A stretch of DNA of 5,482 bases from an uncultured Paraglaciecola sp. (GTDB taxonomy: Bacteria; Pseudomonadota; Gammaproteobacteria; Enterobacterales; Alteromonadaceae), in contig CAJQKX010000226.1 of NCBI GenBank assembly GCA_905479025.1, positions 1 to 5,482 of the forward strand, in the 5' to 3' direction. Within the stretch, counting starts at the first letter, position 1. Each line of letters begins with the position of its first letter. A program made the translations under genes and the position numbers. This document shows positions 1 to 5,249 of the stretch, in pieces. Below the pieces are notes generated by a model. It ran no database searches and was not told where the DNA came from. It was given only the letters and a program-made list of their open reading frames with translations.

Positions 1-326
1 TGTGAACTCTCAGGAACCAGCACGTACAAAAGCGTTTTCCCATCAGAGACCACTTCTCTAATTTCCAAATAACAAGGAGGGTTAATCAGTTGAGGGTTAT
101 TGATGGCAGTAACAAAATCCTTTTTAATCTGAGTAACAAATGCCGAGGCTATACCAGAAAAAAAACCAGAATCATCCACGCCAAGCAATAACTCACCGCC
201 ATTACGGTTAAGAAAAGCACAAACCGTTTCGTACACATCCCTATTCAAGGCCTTGCGACAAGCTTTAAACTCTAGCCGCAGTGACTCACCTTGAGCCAGT
301 AACTTATTAACATCCGTTGTATTCAT
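1..326 (-). CDS. AlbA_2 (Schlafen AlbA_2-like) domain protein, N-terminal part
   Basis: The reading frame opens at ATG 326 and runs off the window start, giving about 108 residues and no stop. Residues 14-54 show the hallmark of the AlbA_2 (Schlafen_AlbA_2) nucleic-acid-binding domain: ESLRLEFKAC, then an alpha-helical VYETVCAFLN stretch, then NGGELLLGVDDSG. The part from about residue 60 to 105 continues the fold and ends in a strand, LLYVLVPESS. Proteins of this type are usually 350-500 residues and often carry a GHKL/HATPase-like or winged-helix C-terminal part, annotated as putative transcriptional regulators or RecG-like proteins; that part lies outside the window. The start is supported by GGAG 8 nt upstream and a good sigma70-type promoter. 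It diverges from the AAA ATPase gene at 715, and both families are common in accessory and defence-type regions. The exact role (regulator or RNA-targeting Schlafen-like effector) cannot be decided from this fragment. Confidence 0.88.
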   Translation of the reverse strand, partial: MNTTDVNKLLAQGESLRLEFKACRKALNRDVYETVCAFLNRNGGELLLGVDDSGFFSGIASAFVTQIKKDFVTAINNPQLINPPCYLEIREVVSDGKTLLYVLVPESS

Positions 327-327
327 A

Positions 328-347
328 GTTGCTACTCCGTTTGCAAC
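328..347 (-). promoter_or_regulatory. Small hairpin presenting the Shine-Dalgarno of the AlbA_2 gene
   Basis: On the minus strand GTTGC and GCAAC form a 5-bp inverted repeat around a 10-nt loop that contains the GGAG ribosome binding site. The hairpin ends one base before the ATG at 326. It could tune translation, but a 5-bp stem is short enough to arise by chance. Confidence 0.3.
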
Positions 348-359
348 AAAAGAAGCAGC

Positions 360-388
360 AGAATAAACTACCTTTTATTCAGTTTCAA
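360..388 (-). promoter_or_regulatory. Sigma70-type promoter of the AlbA_2 gene
   Basis: On the minus strand a -35 box TTGAAA (388-383, 5 of 6 to consensus) and a -10 box TATTCT (365-360, 4 of 6) are separated by exactly 17 bp. A transcript starting about 7 bp past the -10 would have a leader of roughly 27 nt containing GGAG before the ATG at 326, a normal layout. Confidence 0.55.
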
Positions 389-402
389 TTATTGTCACTG
401 AA
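378..402. promoter_or_regulatory. 25-bp palindrome over the -35 box (operator candidate)
   Basis: TTCAGT at 378-383 is matched by ACTGAA at 397-402, and the core CAAT-T-ATTG (386-394) is itself symmetric around base 390. Ten of twelve base pairs are symmetric. The palindrome covers the -35 hexamer of the AlbA_2 promoter, where a dimeric repressor would block RNA polymerase. A symmetric site of this quality in AT-rich DNA could still be chance; the position is the main argument. Confidence 0.4.
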
Positions 403-408
403 CGGTGG

Positions 409-534
409 ATGAATATATTCAAAGGCCCACAATTACTTCAACGATTGGTTGCTAGAGAAACACTGGGGCAGCGGAACTTCAGACGCTTCATGACTGTATT
501 GCTATGTCTGCTATTCGTATTTTTGTGGTTTTGA
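409..534 (+). CDS. Possible 41-aa small membrane protein
   Basis: An ATG at 409 opens a 41-codon frame ending in TGA at 532-534. Its N-terminal half (residues 5-26) is basic and amphipathic with several Arg and Lys, and residues 27-41 are almost purely hydrophobic (FMTVLLCLLFVFLWF). This is the layout of a small positive-inside membrane peptide. No family is recognised. A purine-rich GGTGG abuts the ATG directly, which is too close for a normal ribosome binding site, and no other in-frame start is available before the stop at 364-366. It could equally be a chance frame or the remnant of a larger gene. Confidence 0.3.
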   Translation: MNIFKGPQLLQRLVARETLGQRNFRRFMTVLLCLLFVFLWF

Positions 535-571
535 TTGAGAGCTCACTTATTGAAGTTCAATGTTATTTATA

Positions 572-604
572 GCAAAGAAAAATAGTCGATCTTTTTTTCT
601 TTGC
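572..604. repeat. 11-bp perfect inverted repeat (hairpin)
   Basis: GCAAAGAAAAA at 572-582 is perfectly complementary to TTTTTCTTTGC at 594-604, with an 11-nt loop. Neither strand has a U-run right after the stem, so it is not a classical intrinsic terminator. It lies between the possible small peptide gene and the ATPase gene and may be an mRNA hairpin or a protein-binding site. Confidence 0.4.
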
Positions 605-618
605 CTGTCACTCATTCT

Positions 619-675
619 ACCCCCGATAATTACCGATATATCTCCCGATAACTATGCTTATATCTCTCGATAACT
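619..675 (+). promoter_or_regulatory. CGATAA direct-repeat array upstream of the AAA ATPase gene
   Basis: Three copies of a 13-bp motif lie at 619-631 (acccccgataatt), 641-653 (tctcccgataact) and 663-675 (tctctcgataact), with exactly 22 bp between equivalent bases, about two helical turns. A fourth shorter CCGATA at 633-638 sits 10 bp after the first; with it, bases 624-635 form a near-palindrome (CGATAATTACCG). A weak promoter candidate (TTACCG at 630-635, 17 bp, TATGCT at 653-658) is embedded in the array. Sites on one helix face in front of a start codon 40 bp away suggest cooperative binding by a regulator. The regulator is unknown. Confidence 0.5.
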
Positions 676-714
676 TTATTAATCCTCTCTAGCGAATACA
701 ACCCGGTAACTGCT

Positions 715-1374
715 ATGTATGCAAGACACATCAGAAAACGCATTCTTGAGTCATTAGAGGAATTCAGGGTAGTTTATGTCCCCGGTGCAAGGCAGGCCGG
801 TAAAAGTACATTGGCAAGGCAGCTTTCTGAAGACACAGGGCGGCAATACATCACCCAGGATGAACAAGCTTATCGAGAGTCAGCGGATTCAGACACTGAA
901 GGCTTTATTGATGCCTACGAAGGGAAAAATATAAGCATTGATGAGGTGCAGTATATCCCCGATCTCGTGCTAGCCATCAAGCAAGTATCAGATTTATTAC
1001 CACCACACCAAAAAGGTAAGTTCTTATTGACGGGGTCAACAGATGTATTTGCCGGAAAAGAAATTACAGACCGCCTGCCAGGACACATGGATATTCTGAC
1101 CATGTATCCACTTAGCCTCACAGAACTAGAAGGCAAAACGCATAACACCGTTCACCGAATTATTGATTCAAACTTTATTGAACAAGGAGACGTAACCACC
1201 TCAAAGCAAGACCTGTGTAAAAAAATCCTTAATGGCGGTTACCCTGAAGTTCAAAACAAGAGCGACCGAGCCAGAACCAGTTGGTTCAGATCCTATGTGC
1301 AAGCGAGGATACTTAAAGATTTCGAACAGGTTTATAGTGGCAGAGGCGATTACATTACCCATGAAAATAGATAA
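715..1374 (+). CDS. Truncated AAA_14-type ATPase (AAA/DUF4143 family)
   Basis: The readable frame gives 219 residues. It begins with the typical helix of this family, followed by a Walker A motif GARQAGKST (residues 24-32), a Walker B motif ISIDEVQ (73-79), and a sensor-type strand KFLLTGSTDV (102-111). NGGYPEV (173-179) and SYVQARILKDFEQV (193-206) are the family's conserved link into the C-terminal DUF4143 domain. Intact members are about 370-450 residues, so roughly half the protein is missing; the frame ends in unrelated residues THENR. The ATPase core is complete and could still bind ATP, but the DUF4143 part is gone, so the gene is probably non-functional or encodes a separate ATPase fragment. 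The family's molecular role is not established. The start ATG 715 fits the family N-terminus, although no good ribosome binding site precedes it. It diverges from the AlbA_2 gene. Confidence 0.85.
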   Translation: MYARHIRKRILESLEEFRVVYVPGARQAGKSTLARQLSEDTGRQYITQDEQAYRESADSDTEGFIDAYEGKNISIDEVQYIPDLVLAIKQVSDLLPPHQKGKFLLTGSTDVFAGKEITDRLPGHMDILTMYPLSLTELEGKTHNTVHRIIDSNFIEQGDVTTSKQDLCKKILNGGYPEVQNKSDRARTSWFRSYVQARILKDFEQVYSGRGDYITHENR

Positions 1375-1417
1375 CCACTTCTTCACTGCGGTGCCATTTG
1401 CATCACTTTATACTTAA
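1349..1417 (+). pseudogene. Out-of-frame remnant of the DUF4143 C-terminus
   Basis: In the frame one base ahead of the ATPase frame, bases 1349-1414 encode ITLPM then KIDNHFFTAVPFASLYT, ending at TAA 1415-1417. Members of the AAA/DUF4143 family commonly end in a pattern like LPF-G-(D)-x-x-x-AVP-x-S-x-L-W, and this tail matches it in position and spacing (LPM, then AVPFASL near the stop). The simplest reading is that one out-of-frame deletion of about 150-200 codons joined the start of the DUF4143 domain to its last 20 residues near 1348-1360. The similarity is short and judged from memory of the family. Confidence 0.55.
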
Positions 1418-1548
1418 GCAGGTGCTCCTGTCCCTATGACTCCTAGCCCAGTGAACACTCCACAAATCATGAGGTTGTAAAAAATTTCATCTGAACTAAC
1501 CCCAGTTTCAGGAGTTAAAGTCACTGTCCCCCGAATTCCCCCAAAAAT

Positions 1549-1992
1549 TCATAATTTGTTAGCTTTTCTCCCGTTTAATAGTGGTACAAAGATAATAGTT
1601 ATTGCTACAGCCACTACAAATGTCGTAGAAACAATATCCGTCAAACTATGGTTTTCCTGATATAACATCAAACCATAATAAGCTACTAATGACGTTGTCC
1701 ATAGCGGGAACAACTTAGGTATTAACAGCCCCAAGAACAACACCAGCACAAACGAAACCGCCGCGTGCGTACTATAGTCTAATCTCAGTTTTGGCCATAT
1801 ATGGTAGGCGTTATCCAGAAACATAAAGCCATAAGCAACCCCAAGAAAAATGCTTAAAAATGATAAACGGTAGAAAACTGTTTTTACCCAACTCTGGGAA
1901 TTTGAAGATACAAAAGCCGTTGTAAGCAATCCAAAAATCGCCAACGCTGGAATATAAGCATCAGCAATGGTATCTAATGTCTCGTAATTCAT
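1549..1992 (-). CDS. Small polytopic membrane protein with PAP2-like motifs
   Basis: This 147-residue protein is mostly hydrophobic, with about five predicted membrane segments near residues 10-29, 41-59, 76-92, 97-113 and 122-140. Two motifs recall the PAP2 phosphatase superfamily: DYSTH (72-76) at the place of the usual PSGH motif, and NHSLTD (114-119), which keeps the HxxxD spacing of the third PAP2 motif. The first motif (KxxxxxxRP) and the Arg that normally precedes the last His are absent, so enzyme activity is doubtful and the match may only reflect distant fold relationship. GGAG lies 8 nt before the ATG. The start overlaps the stop of the upstream gene as ATGA, implying translational coupling and a shared function with it. 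The product is probably in the inner membrane; its substrate is unknown. Confidence 0.75.
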   Translation of the reverse strand: MNYETLDTIADAYIPALAIFGLLTTAFVSSNSQSWVKTVFYRLSFLSIFLGVAYGFMFLDNAYHIWPKLRLDYSTHAAVSFVLVLFLGLLIPKLFPLWTTSLVAYYGLMLYQENHSLTDIVSTTFVVAVAITIIFVPLLNGRKANKL

Positions 1993-2264
1993 GATGTGAA
2001 CTCCAAAGCAAGCAAACGCTTCATACAGGCGCGCACTTTAGTGCGTCCCGCCCGAAGGACCTTAATTTTTTGAATAAACAATATAATCAAAAAGGGGGCA
2101 TAGAAAATAAAAAAATATACCATGAATGAAAGTTTATTGACGTTGGCTACGTACCACAAACAGGACCCGCAAACCAAGCATGGAACCCATAGAGTAATGA
2201 CCGTGTTTGGCCTTAAAATATGGTGTATTTTTATTGAGCCTAATACATGCTCCGCTTTTTTCAT
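1989..2264 (-). CDS. Small two-helix membrane protein, unknown function
   Basis: This 91-residue protein has a short basic N-terminus, two likely membrane helices at about residues 22-40 and 46-65, and a strongly basic C-terminal tail (QKIKVLRAGRTKVRACMKR region, 65-83) that would face the cytoplasm. No family is recognised. It contains three Cys in or near the first helix (29, 32, 35). It is the first gene of a two-gene unit, its TGA overlapping the ATG of the PAP2-like gene downstream. The region before its ATG has no clear Shine-Dalgarno and no convincing promoter was found, so the exact start is less certain than the coupling at its end. Confidence 0.6.
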   Translation of the reverse strand: MKKAEHVLGSIKIHHILRPNTVITLWVPCLVCGSCLWYVANVNKLSFMVYFFIFYAPFLIILFIQKIKVLRAGRTKVRACMKRLLALEFTS

Positions 2265-2421
2265 AACGTTTTTTTAGAGGCCGTGTAAAAATCAAAAAAC
2301 CTCTTTAAAAAACTCTAGAGAAAAGCAGACACCCTAGCCTTCGATAAGTTGCGCCCGCTAAAACCAATACAAAAAACGAACAAACGATTACTTAACTAGA
2401 AAAAAGAACAAGCCAGAAACT

Positions 2422-2454
2422 AAAAACCCTCGCAGCCAAAAGCGACGAGGGTTT
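2422..2454 (-). terminator. Distal rho-independent terminator downstream of the S9 gene
   Basis: AAACCCTCG (2424-2432) pairs perfectly with CGAGGGTTT (2446-2454). Read on the minus strand, the 9-bp stem runs into a run of five T (2426-2422). It lies about 160 nt past the S9 stop codon and would be a back-up terminator. Confidence 0.7.
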
Positions 2455-2501
2455 CAATTCTTACTTTAAAATACTTTTAGGGTCAGTAATTAACGTTAGA
2501 T

Positions 2502-2535
2502 AAAAAAATGAGCTGGCCGGTTTAGGGGTCAGCTC
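2502..2535 (-). terminator. Proximal rho-independent terminator of the S9 gene
   Basis: On the minus strand GAGCTG (2535-2530) pairs with CAGCTC (2515-2510); a mismatch and two further G-C pairs extend the stem inward. The hairpin is followed, after one base, by seven T (2508-2502). It begins 77 bp after the S9 stop and is the best terminator candidate for that gene. Confidence 0.72.
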
Positions 2536-2590
2536 GGTGGGTGGCGTTTGGGTATAGTTGTGAAATGCGGGTATAAAGCACGACTATAAA

Positions 2591-2613
2591 CAGGCACGCC
2601 GAGCCTGATTTTT
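2591..2613. terminator. Short hairpin at the S9 stop codon, weak terminator candidate
   Basis: CAGGC (2591-2595) pairs with GCCTG (2603-2607) around a 7-nt loop. On the plus strand it is followed by ATTTTT and on the minus strand by TTTATAG, so it could act weakly in either direction. The stem is only 5 bp and lies immediately after the S9 stop. Confidence 0.3.
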
Positions 2614-5095
2614 AGGCGGGTTGTTTTTCGTCGGTGGTGCCGCCCATCATCTCCAAAAACTCTGAAGTAGAGGACTCAAGATTTTCGGTAATAGTTTCTT
2701 CTCCGACCGTTAATGAAAACTCTTTGGGTGGCTCGATACCTTGCAGATGTTTAATCATATAATCCCACTCCCTCCGGATAGTGTAACCGGTCATTTGGTG
2801 AGTCATATTAGGTAAGCAGATCATATCGAAGTCTTTATTGGCTTTTTGTAAAGCTTCCACCAGTCCGAAGGTGGAACCTACCGCAAACGATAGCATTCCC
2901 TGGATTAGCAAAAGTTTTGCATTCAGTGATCCGACAAAATCCTCAATATGTTTTATTTTGCCGAGCCCATTGTTAGAATCATCGATCTGTTGTGAGTGGT
3001 TAAAATGCATTTCACCATGGCCAGCTAACCCATATCGTGGGTCCGCAAAACAGTGTTGCACGGCGACCTTAAAAAAGTCCGAATGATGTACTGCCCCATA
3101 AACTGCAAAGGGACTTTGCTCCGCCGCAACAATGCCCACACGGCTAAGGTCCATTGAAGGATCGCGTTGCGCTAACTGTTTAATACCCGCCACATGATCA
3201 TCAAGAACATGCTCTCCAGCGATATCATCGGCATAATAATCTTGAAATTGTTTCCCCCTAAATGGTGTTCCACGTCCCTCGATAGAGACCACAATAAATC
3301 CCAGTGCGGCAAGGGCGGTTGACAATGTGTAGGTGTAACCAATCATAGTGTCTAAATGAAAGGCTCCCACTGGCACGGTACCGGCTCCCCTCATTGTCCA
3401 AGCATAATCAATAACAGGATATGATTTATCGACTGAGAAGCCGGGGGGACGATAGATCACCCCATAGAGTTCATTGTTACCTTCTGCATCTTTCATCATG
3501 ACTGGCTCTGGCCAAACCCATCCCTCGGGGAGATTGGACACGTCCGCCGTTTCCACGACCATAATTTCTCGACCATTGCGATCAAGAAGAACCGTAGACG
3601 TCGGCGTATCTACCCGCGAACGGCTGGTGACAATAAACTCGCCACTGGGGGATACGCCGTTCACAGCACCCTGAACTACCAATGCTGGGCTCTTTTCGCG
3701 CAAACCCAAAACGATAAGGTGCCGTGGATGAGTAACCGTATGATCAATGTTATCTGATAGCAGCGTGGTCAATTCGCAGGTATCGATATTGACCTTACAG
3801 ATATCACGGTAATAGGGATTGATGTCAGGATCCCGTCCAGCAGTTTGAATAATCAGTTCGCGCTTCTTTTGATCGTATTGCACGACGTCACGAACCAGCC
3901 AACCTTCACTGTTGGCTGAGGGCTCTCCTCCAGTAATTTGATGTTTTAGCTCACCGGTCGTTAGGTCATAGAGGTAAAGCTGTCCCCAACCACTGCGCTC
4001 TGAATACCAAATCAACTCATCACTATCGGGGAGCGGAAGAAACAATGGAAAATCGAAAAAATTTGGGCACAAGTTAACCATTGTGTCGGAGGTTTCTTCA
4101 AATAATACCCGTGTAAGGCCGGTCTGGGTATCCAGTTCAACAAGGCGTACAGTATCTGCTGACCGTGTGACATCAATAAAGAAGGCCCGACGACTATCAG
4201 TCGACCACCACCCCAAGTTATTTGAGAAAAACCCCCAGGAAGAACAACCGGAAGGAATAGACGGTTGTACCGCATAGTCTACGAAGTGGACTTCACCTGT
4301 TTCCAGTACTATCCAGAAAAGCTGATAACTGCTAACCTTTTCATCGCCTGGGTAGCTCACCGCCACCCGAGTGACCTGAGGGTTGAGAGTGCCATCCTCA
4401 GGAGCAAAGGAAACGAATGGCCGCTGGATTCCCCCTTGGGTATTTAATTGAACCGTCAGTAGACGTTTTGAATCCGGCGACCAGCGGGCCTGAACTGCGC
4501 TATCAAAACCGCCTGTTATGCCATAACCTTGATCGGCTGATCCATTGGTGGTTAAGGCTCTGTCTTTACCTGTAGCAGTATCACGAAGCCATAAGTTGTA
4601 ATCGCGAACAAATACGGCCAGCTTTCCATCAGGCGACAAGAGTGCTTCGGGAAGACCATGCTTATCCAGAACGATAGGGGCCACGCCATCTTGTGCATAA
4701 TGTAAATCATTTGATGTAGACTTTATTTCTTTAATTTTTGATTCTTCAGTATTGAATTGCCACTGCTTATCAAAGGCCTGAAAGTAAGCAATCGTCGGCG
4801 ATAAACTTATGATCAAGTCACTTAGCGGAAGGTCATTGCTATCCACATCTAGACCGGTTGCTGCGTGCAATTGATCGGCAAGAATTTCGTGATTAAATAC
4901 CAAACCTTTAGCTGCATCCTTTGCATTGACGAGAACAAATTCTCTGCCCTTCTCACCATTACGCACATACCAGAAGCTTTTACTGTCATTAATCCAGTGC
5001 GGGAGAATCACGTCATTTTTAATAATATTGGTTGTTAGCTGACCTTGACTTAATGCTTGTGCTTGCTGATATCTAGACTGAGTATCATTGTTCAT
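2612..5095 (-). CDS. S9-family peptidase homologue with a degenerate catalytic triad
   Basis: This 827-residue protein (from ATG 5095) has the DPP IV/prolyl-oligopeptidase layout. An N-terminal DPP IV-type beta-propeller (about residues 25-500) carries blade motifs such as LLSPDGKLAVF and WSPDSKR, followed by an alpha/beta-hydrolase domain (about 540-790) with LYGVIYRPPG, YPVIDY, GFIVVSIEGRGTPFRGK and DHVAGIKQL. Active S9 enzymes have GxSxGG after the VGI strand; here it reads VGIVAAEQSP, placing Glu659 at the nucleophile. The catalytic Asp position (HGxxD) reads QGMLS, Ser736. His766 (NMTH) is kept. The oxyanion loop after YPVIDY, normally a GP-containing turn, is also changed. It is probably inactive as a peptidase and may bind peptides or a partner. 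No signal peptide is seen, so it is probably cytoplasmic. An acidic, Ser/Thr-rich tail follows residue 790. An upstream in-frame ATG at 5107 exists, but GGAG 6 nt before 5095 favours the shorter start. It follows a TonB-dependent receptor gene on the same strand. Confidence 0.93.
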   Translation of the reverse strand: MNNDTQSRYQQAQALSQGQLTTNIIKNDVILPHWINDSKSFWYVRNGEKGREFVLVNAKDAAKGLVFNHEILADQLHAATGLDVDSNDLPLSDLIISLSPTIAYFQAFDKQWQFNTEESKIKEIKSTSNDLHYAQDGVAPIVLDKHGLPEALLSPDGKLAVFVRDYNLWLRDTATGKDRALTTNGSADQGYGITGGFDSAVQARWSPDSKRLLTVQLNTQGGIQRPFVSFAPEDGTLNPQVTRVAVSYPGDEKVSSYQLFWIVLETGEVHFVDYAVQPSIPSGCSSWGFFSNNLGWWSTDSRRAFFIDVTRSADTVRLVELDTQTGLTRVLFEETSDTMVNLCPNFFDFPLFLPLPDSDELIWYSERSGWGQLYLYDLTTGELKHQITGGEPSANSEGWLVRDVVQYDQKKRELIIQTAGRDPDINPYYRDICKVNIDTCELTTLLSDNIDHTVTHPRHLIVLGLREKSPALVVQGAVNGVSPSGEFIVTSRSRVDTPTSTVLLDRNGREIMVVETADVSNLPEGWVWPEPVMMKDAEGNNELYGVIYRPPGFSVDKSYPVIDYAWTMRGAGTVPVGAFHLDTMIGYTYTLSTALAALGFIVVSIEGRGTPFRGKQFQDYYADDIAGEHVLDDHVAGIKQLAQRDPSMDLSRVGIVAAEQSPFAVYGAVHHSDFFKVAVQHCFADPRYGLAGHGEMHFNHSQQIDDSNNGLGKIKHIEDFVGSLNAKLLLIQGMLSFAVGSTFGLVEALQKANKDFDMICLPNMTHQMTGYTIRREWDYMIKHLQGIEPPKEFSLTVGEETITENLESSTSEFLEMMGGTTDEKQPA

Positions 5096-5107
5096 TGGTA
5101 ACTCCAT
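5096..5107 (-). promoter_or_regulatory. Ribosome binding site that decides the S9 start
   Basis: On the minus strand ATGGAGTTACCAATG contains two in-frame ATGs. The GGAG inside the first is spaced 6 nt before the second, while nothing like a Shine-Dalgarno precedes the first at a normal distance. This supports initiation at 5095 rather than 5107. Confidence 0.6.
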
Positions 5108-5198
5108 TTATATTTGATGCGCCTGCTATTCAACTTACTCAAAAGTTTGTTAGAAAAAGTAGGTTTTATATAAGTGCTGTGCTGGGGATAATCGAAAG

Positions 5199-5235
5199 AA
5201 TAACCTTGAGTCACATTTAGAAACTCAAGGTTATT
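5199..5235 (-). terminator. Hairpin terminator of the TonB-dependent receptor gene
   Basis: AATAACCTTGAGT (5199-5211) and ACTCAAGGTTATT (5223-5235) form a perfect 13-bp stem with an 11-nt loop. On the minus strand it begins 15 bp after the receptor stop and is followed by a T-rich stretch (CTTTCGATT), weak as a U-run. It probably ends the receptor transcript, fully or partly, before the S9 gene. No clear S9 promoter was recognised in the 90 bp that follow. Confidence 0.7.
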
Positions 5236-5249
5236 GCCTAACTCATACT

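Larger units (their letters stand above)
2265..2611. other. Intergenic region with terminators only
   Basis: No protein-coding frame is supported in this 347-bp AT-rich gap between the small membrane unit and the S9 gene. It contains the hairpin terminators of the S9 gene described separately and should also hold the promoter of the membrane-protein pair, but no clear -35/-10 combination was recognised. A weak AGAGG/CCTCT inverted repeat lies near 2275-2303. Confidence 0.6.

Noticed and set aside
550..578. TTGAAG as -35 box of a plus-strand promoter for the ATPase gene
   Set aside because: No acceptable -10 hexamer lies 16-18 bp downstream.
915..1386. Minus-strand frames of 61 and 77 codons within the AAA ATPase gene
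   Set aside because: They overlap a sequence whose plus-strand translation carries clear Walker motifs, and their own translations show no family features.
1475..1515. Imperfect inverted repeat AACTCC/GGGGTT as terminator of the small membrane unit
   Set aside because: The stem needs a G-U pair and no T-run follows directly, so terminator function is not supported.
1414..1548. 44 further open codons in frame after the stop of the 147-aa membrane protein, including a GTG-started 35-codon frame with a hydrophobic end
   Set aside because: An open run of this length after a stop is common by chance, the ribosome binding site spacing before GTG is poor, and no family was recognised.
2838..4447. 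Several plus- and minus-strand frames of 60-90 codons inside the S9 gene
   Set aside because: They are overlapping shadows of the strongly supported S9 reading frame, with no recognisable domains and no plausible ribosome binding sites.
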